The notes under the pieces were generated by a model. That model was given only the letters and a program-made list of their open reading frames with translations, made no database searches and was not told the origin of the DNA. From NCBI GenBank assembly GCA_002307135.1, contig DBTQ01000013.1, positions 189,270-253,269 of the forward strand: a DNA stretch of 64,000 nt, written 5' to 3'. Below are positions 44,382 to 54,900 of this stretch, piece after piece. The position numbers and the translations under genes are program-made. Positions within the stretch are counted from its first letter, which is position 1; each line of letters starts with the position of its first letter. The stretch is from Bacteroidetes bacterium UBA1312. Its GTDB lineage: Bacteria; Bacteroidota; Bacteroidia; Chitinophagales; Chitinophagaceae.

Positions 44382-45512
44382 TTATTCTTTCCACGATTGA
44401 GTATGAACAATCCGAATCATTTTCATGCCGAATAAGGTAATGTCTTTCGCAGTGTTGGATAAAACAATAATGCCACATTGTGCCTGCTTGTCAATAGCAA
44501 TGAAAGATGCATAACCACCAGCTATCCCATTGTGCCATAATATATGTTTATTCCCTATGAACTTATCAATAGATGACGGCAGCATCCACCCCAATCCTGT
44601 TGCTCTATTTGTTTGTTGTGTGTGCGTTTTTAGCAAAGATGCTGAAACTGGTGAATGATGCGCGCCTAGATTAGCCCTAATGAAAGCGATCATATCCGTT
44701 GCATCGGACATGAAAGAGCCGGCACCAGTCAATACATGATCTTCCCAGATAGGATTGGGTGCGCCCGCTTCATTATAGCCTTGAGCAATTTTGGGCTGTT
44801 GTTTACTATCCGGAGTAATGAATGTATTGTTCATCTGCAATTTGGAGAGTAATTTTTCCTTTACAAGATCTTCAAACTTTTTATTGGTTTTCAGTTCCAT
44901 GATATGCCCTAATAAACCCATGCCAAAATTAGAATATTCAAATTTGCCTTCAGATTTCTTGCCTACGCAATCTTTCAAATAATCATACAAGTCTTGTGTC
45001 GAGAGGTTTTTGTATGGATTATTTTCGTCTGTCATTTTAAGGATAAACGATTCCGGTAAGGCTGGGAAACCCGATGTATGTGTTGCCAACTGTCTTAATG
45101 TAGTCTTGCGAGCGATGGGCGGTAGCTCAACTTTATTTTTAAGTAAATCATAGATCTTTTCATCAAGATTTAGTGTCCCTTCATCGCAGAGTATTTGCAA
45201 TACGCATGAGGTAAACAACTTGCTTGTAGATGCCAGCTCCATAATAGTTGTATTATTGGGTTGCAATCTTTCATCTTTTTTAATTGTGCCGTATCCTTTG
45301 ACATAAGTTTTGCCGCCCTTATATATGCCGAGGACCAAGCCGTAGGCCACCCCGGATTGTATCAGCTTTTCAGCAGCAGTATCCACGTGACCTTGTAGGT
45401 TCTTCCTGTTCTTGATATTGTTCAGGCGATATTTGGCATAAACAAATAAAATAATGATACCCACCAAAATAACTAATAGAGCGATCACTATTATTTTCAG
45501 CATTATTTTCAT
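44382..45512 (-). CDS. Serine hydrolase of the beta-lactamase class C / DD-peptidase family
   Basis: 376 residues with one N-terminal transmembrane segment (about 5-25), so it is anchored in the inner membrane facing the periplasm. The catalytic Ser95 lies in ASTSK (SxxK), the second motif is EYSNFG (YxN) and the third is WHNGIAGG (HxG). Such proteins are esterases, peptidases or class C beta-lactamases; the HxG in place of KTG is typical of the esterase/peptidase branch. It is near the BlaI/BlaR1 operon, but no operator box was found upstream, so a link is not shown. Confidence 0.88.
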   Translation of the reverse strand: MKIMLKIIVIALLVILVGIIILFVYAKYRLNNIKNRKNLQGHVDTAAEKLIQSGVAYGLVLGIYKGGKTYVKGYGTIKKDERLQPNNTTIMELASTSKLFTSCVLQILCDEGTLNLDEKIYDLLKNKVELPPIARKTTLRQLATHTSGFPALPESFILKMTDENNPYKNLSTQDLYDYLKDCVGKKSEGKFEYSNFGMGLLGHIMELKTNKKFEDLVKEKLLSKLQMNNTFITPDSKQQPKIAQGYNEAGAPNPIWEDHVLTGAGSFMSDATDMIAFIRANLGAHHSPVSASLLKTHTQQTNRATGLGWMLPSSIDKFIGNKHILWHNGIAGGYASFIAIDKQAQCGIIVLSNTAKDITLFGMKMIRIVHTQSWKE

Positions 45513-45808
45513 AATAAGTGTAAACGGGGATTTACAATATCGTTAATTAAAAAGGTATTAAAGTTGGGTTATGTAGTACAGGTTTTTATACTCTAATAGA
45601 GCTTATGTAATCGATGTTTTCAATTAAAGCTATGGCATTACTGTATTATGCTTTGGATACCTAAATGGAAACCGGTTTTAGCTTAAAGCACAACATGCAA
45701 ATATGGTCACACATGTATAATTATAATTGAAAAATGCGAAATTAAGTTTTATTGATCTTGACATCACGTCTTGGCTATAGTCGTTTTTCCGGTAATAGTA
45801 ATTAAAGG

Positions 45809-47233
45809 TTATTTTCTATGGTTTCTATCAAGTACAGCATCAAATTGTTGCAGACTTAAACTCTTGGCTATAATCCGCTTGTTTTCGTCCAGTAGGTACA
45901 GGGAGGGGATTTCATAAACATCATAACGCTGGTGATAATTGACTTGTCCACTTTCAGCAATTGCCTTTGCAGCTGTATCAGATTGGTAGGCAAAAATCCA
46001 ATCTTCGCTTAGCTTTTTATTTTTTATGAAATCCATCATTTCTTTATTCTGGGAGGTATTTATATTGACACTAAATATCTTTAGGTTTAGTTGGTGCCAC
46101 TTCACCCTATATATGGAATCGAGTTGCGGTAGAAATTGCTGACAGTGGCTGCACGATGGATCCCAGAAAACGACAAACGTGTAGGAAGCTTGTACTGCAT
46201 ACAAAGATATAGGGGTTCTATTCATTAGCGTCAAATCGAGCGGTGGTGCATGGTCACCAACTTGATTAGCCATTAATGTATAAACCCTTTCATACAGCGT
46301 TTTTTTAGACTGCTCATTAAGAATAGTGGTATCTCCCCTTAAATAATAATTTTGAAAAAGATACAGTAGTACCTTGTTTTGGCCTACATGAGTAGGATTG
46401 AGGTACATATTGGTGAATTTAAGTAATAGGTATGAATATATTTGTTTGCCAGTGCGAGTGTATAATAATATGGACTGCAACTGGTTAATAACAGAATCGG
46501 CATCCGGCGGCACAAAATATTTCAGGTAATCATTTAATTTCGATTCGAAATAGGGTATATACAATAGGCGGTCGTCTTTAAATGAAATGCCATCCCAATA
46601 ATGTTTTAGGAAATAGCGTGTTGCATTGATAGAATCCTGCCTCGTTTTAATGACCATACCAGTGGGCAAAGCTGCAGGTTTTGCCAAGCGTAACAGTAAG
46701 GCTGCTAAAGAATTAGAATATTGAAGTAAAAAATGATCTCGATTAGAGGCGATACGCGCTTCTATGGTCGCTAATTGCTCCTTTAGCTTTATTGAATCAT
46801 CTTTTGACATCACATGTTCCAGTTCCCGGTTTAGTGAAACAAGCTTGATTACGTGCTTACTGTTTTTGCGTAGCAAACGGATGAATAGATCATTTTCCAC
46901 GGATCCTGTAATCTTATAGTCGGCCAGATGGGCAGTATCTGCTGTGATGCTGAAATGTTGCACAGAGTCAAGTAAAAATTGTATTAAAGTAATCTTATTG
47001 GGAGCAACAATGGAATAAAGACCTTCAGGTAGTTTGGTGTTACTTTTAAATGAACCTTCACTATGGCTATCAAGCCAAGCGGAGTCGGCTATAAATTCAA
47101 CTCCTGCTTGATAGCCGTGTAAATAAGCCGTGCAATTTTTATATGGATTTATTTTTAAGCGGATATCCCTTGGGTATTGGGCCGATGCTGGCCAGGCCAG
47201 AAGCATAAAGAAAAGAAAACATTCAAAGCGCAT
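45809..47233 (-). CDS. TlpA-like thioredoxin-fold protein, exported
   Basis: 474 residues with signal peptide FECFLFFMLLAWPASA. Residues about 20-110 resemble the DUF4369-type beta domain that precedes thioredoxin domains in Bacteroidota; the central part is helical. The C-terminal thioredoxin-like domain begins near residue 330 (GDHAPPLDLT) and has the redox motif CSHC in FWDPSCSHCQQFLPQL and the cis-Pro in YEIPSLYLLD. It should reduce or isomerise disulfides or deliver reductant in the periplasm. It is a single gene; a terminator separates it from the surface-protein operon upstream. Confidence 0.87.
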   Translation of the reverse strand: MRFECFLFFMLLAWPASAQYPRDIRLKINPYKNCTAYLHGYQAGVEFIADSAWLDSHSEGSFKSNTKLPEGLYSIVAPNKITLIQFLLDSVQHFSITADTAHLADYKITGSVENDLFIRLLRKNSKHVIKLVSLNRELEHVMSKDDSIKLKEQLATIEARIASNRDHFLLQYSNSLAALLLRLAKPAALPTGMVIKTRQDSINATRYFLKHYWDGISFKDDRLLYIPYFESKLNDYLKYFVPPDADSVINQLQSILLYTRTGKQIYSYLLLKFTNMYLNPTHVGQNKVLLYLFQNYYLRGDTTILNEQSKKTLYERVYTLMANQVGDHAPPLDLTLMNRTPISLYAVQASYTFVVFWDPSCSHCQQFLPQLDSIYRVKWHQLNLKIFSVNINTSQNKEMMDFIKNKKLSEDWIFAYQSDTAAKAIAESGQVNYHQRYDVYEIPSLYLLDENKRIIAKSLSLQQFDAVLDRNHRK

Positions 47234-47286
47234 TTGTAGTATAAAATAGGTAAATTAAATACATTGAAGAATCTCGTACAAGAAAA

Positions 47287-47315
47287 TTACCCTTGCTAAA
47301 GATTAACAAGGGTAA
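47287..47315 (-). terminator. Terminator of the surface-protein operon
   Basis: The stem TTACCCTTG / CAAGGGTAA with an 11-nt loop is followed on the minus strand by TTTTC. It lies just after the last gene of the three-gene operon. Confidence 0.65.
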
Positions 47316-47342
47316 GCTATTATAAAGCAATTGATTTAGCGA

Positions 47343-48416
47343 TTAATTGCAAGAGAACGCTAGAACAAATCCTGCACCACCAGTGGTGGTTGGCGTTGAG
47401 CATGATCCGGCAACCACTGTCATCAATGTGCCGGCAGAAACACTGCTTGATGCAGTAGCAGAGCCGGTGGCCCCATTGGTGGCACTAGCCATGGTAAACG
47501 ATAATAAAGCGGTGCTGCTAAGCGATAGCGTGGAGCCGGACACTGAAACTTGGCATAGGTTGTAGGTTGTTGTGCTGCCACTATAATTATATACCGTCAT
47601 ACTTGGTTTACATGCGGTAGGGGCAACGACTGCTGCTGTTAATATAGCTGAAGTCGCAACACCGCCAGTCGGCCCTTGGTATGTAGATAACCCATTATGG
47701 CCGGAGACAGAATAGGGTATCCCCGCAGGGCTTGCGCCTGATGCGCCACCTGGCACAGTTGCCCATGACGCCGTGGAGCCATCTGTTGTAAGGTACTTAC
47801 CACTATTACCGGTCTGGGCTGGCAGGCTGCTGCTGCCGGATGGCGTAGTCCATGTTACGTCAGTACCATCATAGCCAATCACTTGGCCACTTGTTGCACC
47901 AACGCTACTTATCTTTGGTAAGGTTACCGCATTGGCAGCAAGGTCTGTAGTGCCAATACTACCTGACAAATTAAGTTTACTATAAGCAATTGCAGCTGTT
48001 GTGCTGACATCTGAATTGGTGATCGTGCCATCCAGGATTTTGGCCGAAGTAATAGAACTATTAGCTACGCCTGGATTAGGATAAGTGCCTGTAAGGTCGC
48101 CTCCTGCTGGGCCAGTTGGCGCACCGCTACCTAAGAGTTGCCAATTTGGTGAGGCAGGAGTACCTTGATTTGAGTAAAACCCAGCGGTGCCATCTGTCTG
48201 GAATATCAACAGACCAGTAGCAGGAGCAGGAATGGCTAGTTTTTGTGACGCTGCCATGCGTGGCACCAACATTCCTTTACTAGTACTTTTTACATCCAGC
48301 ATGGCGCTGCTGTCGGGTGTAGAGGCATCTGCATTAATGCCTACATTCTGAGCGTTTGCCCCTATCGCTGTCAGCAATAAAAAAGAGAGTAATGTTGTTT
48401 TCATATAATTGCTCAT
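47343..48416 (-). CDS. Secreted low-complexity protein with tail fibre-like repeats
   Basis: 357 residues with signal KTTLLSFLLLTAIGANAQ. After NVGINADASTPDSSAMLDVKS, a segment widespread in Bacteroidota surface proteins, come Gly/Ser/Thr-rich strands with GDLTGTYPNPGVANSSIT and LTTDGSTASW, as in phage tail fibres and collar-like proteins. The C-terminal ~120 residues are Ser/Thr/Ala-rich with four Cys. No T9SS sorting domain is seen, unlike the two upstream genes. The start may be the ATG four codons later. It is the last gene of the operon, 21 bp after its neighbour. A trimeric fibre is inference. Confidence 0.7.
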   Translation of the reverse strand: MSNYMKTTLLSFLLLTAIGANAQNVGINADASTPDSSAMLDVKSTSKGMLVPRMAASQKLAIPAPATGLLIFQTDGTAGFYSNQGTPASPNWQLLGSGAPTGPAGGDLTGTYPNPGVANSSITSAKILDGTITNSDVSTTAAIAYSKLNLSGSIGTTDLAANAVTLPKISSVGATSGQVIGYDGTDVTWTTPSGSSSLPAQTGNSGKYLTTDGSTASWATVPGGASGASPAGIPYSVSGHNGLSTYQGPTGGVATSAILTAAVVAPTACKPSMTVYNYSGSTTTYNLCQVSVSGSTLSLSSTALLSFTMASATNGATGSATASSSVSAGTLMTVVAGSCSTPTTTGGAGFVLAFSCN

Positions 48417-48437
48417 TTCAATTTTATAGTTTTGTGT

Positions 48438-49802
48438 TTATTGATCGTTTTTAATGAATTTTATATTAGGGTATTGACTATCACTAAGCTGAAGCAAATA
48501 GCTGCCTGAAGTAAGCTGAGCAACATTGATTGGTAATTTGTTTTTGCCAATTTTGACTATAATATCTTTGGTCAGTACTATTTGTCCCACTTGATTGAAC
48601 ACTTGTATTTTGGCTTCCTTATTTTCACTAGCATTAAATACAAGATTCAAAAAGTCATTAGAAGGGTTGGGGTAAAAGCTGATTGAATAATCTTGAGTTG
48701 CTATAGATCTAATACTAATAATCGGTGAATAGGAGCAACTTCCACTATTGCCAATTATTTTAAGCCTGTAAAAAGCAATTGGGACAAATAGTATAAGATC
48801 GGTTGTGGTATACTCGTTTCTACTAACAGCTCTGTTTCCTAATGAAGGAACGGTGGTAAGGTTGTCGAATTTGACACCATCAGTACTCTTTTGAACTTCA
48901 AACATGCTTATGTCTTTTTCATTTGTCGTAATCCATTTTAAAACGACGGACGAATTATTACTGTTACCGGTAAAACTGAGCAGTTGAAGTGGTAATGCTG
49001 CACTAATGTTCCCAAGTGTAATTCGGTTAAGCGAGTCAAGGCTATTTTCAATAAGATAGTTGGCTGTGGTATCTAGCGAAGCAAACCCTTTCAGATTCCA
49101 ACTGCTGCCGTAGGTAGCTGAGCTAAAAAGCTGTAACTGGCTTTCTGTAAGCCCGCCAAGTTCATGATTTAAATAGTAGAATTTTACACTTGCATTAAGC
49201 CCTCCATTATTGGTTGGTAGCACATCGTAATATCTATAGATACTATTGCCTGATGCACTGATGCCTACTTGTTGCTGGTGTCCCCTACGGATAATTGTTG
49301 AGCCGAGATTGCTACTGCTCGTTATCTCAATCCCCATATTGCCTGGGTTTTGTGCGGATGGAGCATTTAGTGTTGCAGTACGCTGAGTATAACCGCCGCT
49401 CGTACCTGTTATATAAGAATTACTGCTTTCGCCACTTAGTACACCAGTCGTCCCAAGATCAAGATTGTATCCATTAAGATCTAAAATACCTGATATAAAA
49501 TTGACACTATCAGTTACAGCAGTATTGTTGTTAAGTACTACGCCAGAGACGTTGTTGACCGTAATGTTGGCAATGCTCGAGGTGCTGCTAATACTTGTAG
49601 GAGTGCTTGACAAGCCTTTAAAAACAATAAAACTTCCGGGAGTGGATATAGTGCCCGTATTAGAAAGGCTGCTATTATTGAGTACAATATTACTTCCCGA
49701 GGTTGCTACCAAATTGGCTCCGGAGCGAATGAATAATTGGGCACTTGCCGAGGATGCCGCTATCAAAAGAGTTAATTGTAACAGTATATATTTGTTGCGC
49801 AT
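48438..49802 (-). CDS. T9SS-secreted surface protein
   Basis: 454 residues with signal KYILLQLTLLIAASSASAQ. Residues about 20-130 are a Ser/Thr/Asn-rich beta-helix-like region (GSNIVLNNSSLSNTGTIST). Around residues 270-350 lies an FN3-like segment (LPLQLLSFTGNSNNSSVVLKW). The last ~80 residues are a T9SS type A sorting domain (SISFYPNPSNDFLN ... GSYLLQLSD). It is the middle gene of a three-gene operon of exported proteins, divergent from a LytS/LytTR system that may control it. Function unknown; surface structure or adhesion is plausible. Confidence 0.82.
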   Translation of the reverse strand: MRNKYILLQLTLLIAASSASAQLFIRSGANLVATSGSNIVLNNSSLSNTGTISTPGSFIVFKGLSSTPTSISSTSSIANITVNNVSGVVLNNNTAVTDSVNFISGILDLNGYNLDLGTTGVLSGESSNSYITGTSGGYTQRTATLNAPSAQNPGNMGIEITSSSNLGSTIIRRGHQQQVGISASGNSIYRYYDVLPTNNGGLNASVKFYYLNHELGGLTESQLQLFSSATYGSSWNLKGFASLDTTANYLIENSLDSLNRITLGNISAALPLQLLSFTGNSNNSSVVLKWITTNEKDISMFEVQKSTDGVKFDNLTTVPSLGNRAVSRNEYTTTDLILFVPIAFYRLKIIGNSGSCSYSPIISIRSIATQDYSISFYPNPSNDFLNLVFNASENKEAKIQVFNQVGQIVLTKDIIVKIGKNKLPINVAQLTSGSYLLQLSDSQYPNIKFIKNDQ

Positions 49803-49859
49803 GTTTATGATTCGTTTAATGCTAGACTTTTGATCTAAAGATTAGCGCTCTATCCTGCG

Positions 49860-51785
49860 CTACTGTTTTTCCACAGTCATCCCCGCCCTTTGCCCATCTG
49901 TACCTGTAAGCTGTAATAGGTAAGTGCCGGATGACAGATTAGATGTATTGATCTCTTGCCGATCATTTGTTACTAGGCTGCTATATACCTGTTGACCTAA
50001 AACATTAAACAGCCTTGCCAGAGTGCCGATAGGGGCATGTTCTATCAGCAAGGTGTTTGTCATCGGGTTAGGATAGACGATAAGATTAGGAAATGCCGCA
50101 ATGTTGGAAACAGAAGTGGTAATGCTGATGCTACTGCAATATGTATTACGACCACAAGCTGAATAAGCAGTAACGCAAGCCGAGTAAGAGCCCTTTGTTG
50201 TATAGGTATGAGCGACCGTTGCACCTTTTGCATGAGTTCCATCCCCGAAATCCCAAATCAGGCTGTCTAAAGAGAGCGTTGTGCCGGTATAGACGAAATT
50301 GACAGTACCTGTTCCTGTATGTGTATAGTTGGCTACCGGTGCCACACAGTTACAATCGTATCCGAATTTCATAATGAAAAAATCAGAATTGCCACCTACA
50401 GATGTGTACGCACCTATACCTCCAGCTTTAATACTATCTTCAACCTGTCCACCAATATACAAGTTGCCCTTGCTATCTCCTACGATTACATTGGCCTGAT
50501 CGTAATAACCATCTCCGTGCATACTTTTTAGTACTAAAGGGTTACCGGCGGTATCGACTACAGCTAGAAATGGATCTATACCGATACCGGCGGATATCGT
50601 ATCTGTACCATTTGCTACCTGCTGAAAAAAGTAACCGGCAGCAGCTACTTTATATCCATTTAGTGTAATAGATACAAACGCATCGCTGCTATTACCGTCA
50701 TAGTGTTTTACCCAAATAGGATTTGCATTGGTGTCTGTTTTTAAAATAACGGAAATGTTATCCCAGTATGGAGGAAAAGTATTACAGGTGGCAGTAATGC
50801 TTCGGAAAGTAAATTTGGTAGCACCCGCAAGAGTTGGATTTTGAGCCGCTCCTGAAAAATACAAATGACCTGCACTATCACCGGCAATACCAGTAAATCC
50901 TGATACTGCCGTGCCTCCGGCGGTATCCATATCGTACTTCCAAACTAAATTGCGATTGGTGTCAAATGCAGCCGCAAAAAACTGATCTGTTCCGTAGTTC
51001 ACGCTCTTTTCTCCAAATGCGTACAATTTTCCGTTATTACCAATTATAGCACCATCCAAATACCAGGAAGAGTCAATAGCTAATTTTTTGATATTGAGCA
51101 GCGCGCCTGTAGGGCTATACATTAAATCATAAGTCGCAAACTGGCTGGTTAGGGTAGGAGTTAAGTGTACGCCAGCTTTTGTATAATTAATATAATGTAC
51201 ATTATTTACTTTGTCTAGTAATATAAAATTCGAGTATGACCAGGAATGTAAATATGTTGCAGAAGTATTGTCCCCTATAAAATTGATCCAGTTATAATTA
51301 CCCAATGTATCAAACTGTATCAGTCCGTTTAACTGGTTCTCGTGACCGCTTATACCCAATGAGCCAATTTTCAATGGGTTACCATTACTGGAAAATAAAC
51401 CAGCAACATAAATATGACCCAAGCTATCGGCCAATAAGCTGTAAGAACCAGTTGTCGCCCAGGACGTTATAATTTTAGCGAAACGCATCTGCCCATCGCA
51501 GGTATAGCTGGTAAGTAGCAGGTTGGCACTACAACCTATATAGGGAGAATGGAATGTATCTGCGACTAACGGAAGTGCACCTACTTCGCTCAATGCATAT
51601 ACATTATTATTATGATCAACACACATCTGATAAGTGCCTTCTACTTTCCATGCGCCCGGTGTGGTAGCCATGTATATTCCCTCTCCTGTTCCTCCTCCTT
51701 TTACCCATTTAAAAGACTGGGCATCGGCGCTTGGAGCGCAGAGCAGAAAAGAAAATAATACATTTAATAGTACTACTTTATTCAT
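49860..51785 (-). CDS. T9SS-secreted protein with propeller-like repeats and a PKD domain
   Basis: 641 residues with signal KVVLLNVLFSFLLCAPSADAQ. Residues about 25-480 contain SBBP-type repeats (GHIYVAGLFSSNG, GHLYFSGAAQN, GNLYIGGQVED) expected to form a beta-propeller. A PKD domain covers about 490-560 (WDFGDGTHAKG, VAHTYTTKGSY). The C-terminus is a T9SS sorting domain (NLIVYPNPMTNTLLI ... GTYLLQLTG). It is the first gene of the operon. Its start lies 213 bp from the divergent kinase gene, and that gap should contain the operon promoter. Confidence 0.85.
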   Translation of the reverse strand: MNKVVLLNVLFSFLLCAPSADAQSFKWVKGGGTGEGIYMATTPGAWKVEGTYQMCVDHNNNVYALSEVGALPLVADTFHSPYIGCSANLLLTSYTCDGQMRFAKIITSWATTGSYSLLADSLGHIYVAGLFSSNGNPLKIGSLGISGHENQLNGLIQFDTLGNYNWINFIGDNTSATYLHSWSYSNFILLDKVNNVHYINYTKAGVHLTPTLTSQFATYDLMYSPTGALLNIKKLAIDSSWYLDGAIIGNNGKLYAFGEKSVNYGTDQFFAAAFDTNRNLVWKYDMDTAGGTAVSGFTGIAGDSAGHLYFSGAAQNPTLAGATKFTFRSITATCNTFPPYWDNISVILKTDTNANPIWVKHYDGNSSDAFVSITLNGYKVAAAGYFFQQVANGTDTISAGIGIDPFLAVVDTAGNPLVLKSMHGDGYYDQANVIVGDSKGNLYIGGQVEDSIKAGGIGAYTSVGGNSDFFIMKFGYDCNCVAPVANYTHTGTGTVNFVYTGTTLSLDSLIWDFGDGTHAKGATVAHTYTTKGSYSACVTAYSACGRNTYCSSISITTSVSNIAAFPNLIVYPNPMTNTLLIEHAPIGTLARLFNVLGQQVYSSLVTNDRQEINTSNLSSGTYLLQLTGTDGQRAGMTVEKQ

Positions 51786-51947
51786 GGTTTTTAATGTTTA
51801 GTGGGAGGTAAATTGAATGTCAAATAATTTTCTTTAAAGTTATGTTGTTGTACTTCGGGCAACCTTACAATTGTTATGAAAGATCGATTTGAACAAACGA
51901 AATACAGAAATATGGTAACGAACATCTGCTCATATTACCTTATGCTC

Positions 51948-51976
51948 TTTTACTGAAAATATTACCAGTACTTTTG
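51948..51976 (+). promoter_or_regulatory. Promoter of the second LytS/LytTR system
   Basis: TTTT at 51948, 17 bp, then TACTTTTG at 51969 fit the Bacteroidota consensus with one mismatch in the -33 part. Transcription would begin near 51982, about 17 nt before the TTG start of the kinase gene. Confidence 0.55.
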
Positions 51977-51998
51977 GTTTATCAAACGCTAATGAAAG

Positions 51999-54900
51999 TT
52001 GATTGCTAATCATAAAAAGACAAGCCTAGCCCCCAAAAGTATCAGGCAATGTGCACTGATTGGTATGCTCATTTTTTTATTGAGTTCTGTAGGGTTTTGC
52101 GTTGGCAAAGAATTCGCTTCATATAATCTGAATATTAACAACGGCTTGCCTTCCAACCATGTGTATAGCACTATAACAGACAGGTTTGGCTATTTGTGGA
52201 TAGCTACCGATAAAGGCATCGTTTGTTACAATGGGTATAATCTGAAAGTCTTTGATCTTTCCTGCGGACTTTCTAACATGGACACATGGCGGCTTATTGA
52301 GGATAAAAGCGATCGTATCTGGCTATGTAATATCAGTGATGCGGTCGGTTATATACGCAATGGTCAATATCATGAAGCATACCTTAAAGACACACAACTC
52401 TATTTTTATCCAAGATATATTTTGCCTTATGGAAAGGGAATTGCTTTTCTGTCCAATAAGAAAAGGGATGATTTATTTGAAAGTCTTTGTATTGCGCAAA
52501 GCGACACAGTGCATACTTATACTATTAATCAATTTCCGGGTGGCAGGTGTACCATAAATGAAAATGGGGAACTGGTGGTAATTGCACGCGATACCATTTG
52601 GCAGCTATCACTAGGGACTTTTTTGACTAATTACCACTTCAAAAAACTATGTCCTCTGAATCCTGATTTTTTAAAACCTTCGGGTGGTTATCTACTTACC
52701 ATGTCTGGTTATTTATTTTATTACGACATAAAAGGAGGTGGACTTAACGTCCTGAATATTACCACAAAAAAATATAGTGTACTAAAATTTGACAGTAATG
52801 GTCAGAATGACAAAATAATACTTGTTTATACTATTAATAGTACGCTGTATGTGGTTGGAGAAAAAAATATTTACATCCTCAACAATGCGTTGAAATTGGT
52901 GAATACTATAGCCATAGAAACTCTTACGAATGTGAAGCTTACCAATGGCAATAATGCCACCTATATGCAGACGAATGACCTCTGGGGAACACTTGTTGCT
53001 AGCTACTCTGGGTTGTTCATTAATTATGTTGGGAACCATAAATTTAAGAAAGTGGCCTCTTTAAATCTGGATAATTATGTTCATAAAGGTCATGCAGGTG
53101 ATGGTACCGATTACTGGTGGAATAACCAGAATAGTACGTTGATGGCCTTAAAGGATACCACTGTAGTCTATAAAAAAAAGATACGCTTACCAGAAATAAG
53201 AAAAATAGTACCTTATAATAACGTGCAATCTATTATACTTGCCCATTCAAATCTCTACTATATAAATAATGCTACAGGCGCAATATCTGGGTTCTGTAAT
53301 AACAATTTTAAACTTTATTTCGTCGCAGATGCGGTAGTAAAAGACAGTTCTGATTACTATCTACTTACAGACCAAGTCTTTTGTTTATCTCATATCCGAG
53401 TACGAAATGGCGACATTTCTGAAAAACGTTTTAATAATGACAAATACAATTTTAGGTACACCAATATTACATACGACAGTTTGCGTGGGCATTTGTGGAT
53501 GTATTTCGCAAAAAAAATACTCATCAGCACGACAAATAAAGATATCCTCATTTCAAAAGAAATGCTGTCAACACTTGGCATTAAAAATATAGAAAACATA
53601 ACCATTGACAACAAATACGGCAATATTTTCATCAAAGATATTGATAAGCTGTACCTCTTTGACCCAGGCAACATGTCGTTTCGCACGTTGTTTAGTAACT
53701 ATAACTTAGCCAATGCCCGTATCCGCATTGATGACGGATCACTTGTTATTGCGGGTAGCTTTGGTGTTCTGTTCAGTAGAATAGTGGGGGTTGGGCAACT
53801 AAGTAAACCGATGTTATACAACAACACAAAACATCTACTTTATAACTATATAGAAGACCTGCAGTTAACCGGTGGCAACCTGCTCTTAAAAACTGATAAT
53901 GGATTGTATCATGCTTTAATACCAACTGATAGTTGTTTTTCGGACAGTGCAACTCCGGCTTCAGTGAAATACAAGTTTATTGTTGCTTATAACGATAGTG
54001 TTCATAATATCAATAGCCAGGATACAGTCAGGCTGGATCAACGACATTTAAAACTTGCTTTTGATATTATAAACCCTACAGGAACTGGCCGGCTTCAGTT
54101 TCAGTATTCATTGCCAGATGAAGATGGCAACTGGTATGAGTTAAATGGCAATGAGTTGCTACTACCTACTTTGCAGTCCGGCTATTATTATAACCTTTCT
54201 ATAAAGGCAAGAGATAATGCGTGGCAAAGCAATGTGATGAAAGTTCATTTGTATGTGATTCCAAAGTGGTGGCAAACAGTAAGCGGCAAGCGAATAATCT
54301 TTATTACTGCAGGCCTTGTTTTTATATTGTTGCTGCTTCTGGTAATTGTTGTTACTAGGAATATTGTCAACAGGAAAAACATCTTGAAATATGAACGAAT
54401 ACAGTTAGAGCTAAAGTCTGTATATGCGCAAATAAACCCTCATTTTATTTTCAATACACTAAATCTAGCCCTGTTGTTTATTGAAAAAAGAAAAATGGAA
54501 GAGGCTTACCGGCATGTCTCGAAATTCTCAAAACTATTGAGAGCCTATATGAAATCTGCACGCAACAAATTCATTAGCATAAAAGAAGAAGTAATTAACT
54601 TGGAGCAATATATAGAACTGCAACAGGCAAGATTTGAAAACCGTTTTGAATATCGTATTGATATAGATAATAAGATAGACATACTGCTTACAAAAATTCC
54701 ATCTTTACTGCTACAGCCATTTGTAGAAAATGCGATCAACCACGGCTTGCTCTACAAAGAAGATATAGGTCACCTGACAATCACGTTTCAAAAAGACGAA
54801 CAGAAAAATAAAATTATATGTAAAATAGAAGATGATGGTATAGGACGAGAGGAGGCGGCCATAATAAAAGAACAAGAAGCAATCCCACGTCAGTCATACG

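Noticed and set aside
44382..45512. Calling the serine hydrolase a BlaI-controlled beta-lactamase
   Set aside because: No TACGA-N6-TCGTA box lies upstream of it, and the third motif HxG fits the esterase/peptidase branch rather than a proven lactamase.
51786..51947. A LytTR direct repeat before the second two-component system
   Set aside because: Two GTTATG sequences occur but about 33 bp apart and with poor flanks, unlike the 20-bp period seen at 30.57 kb.
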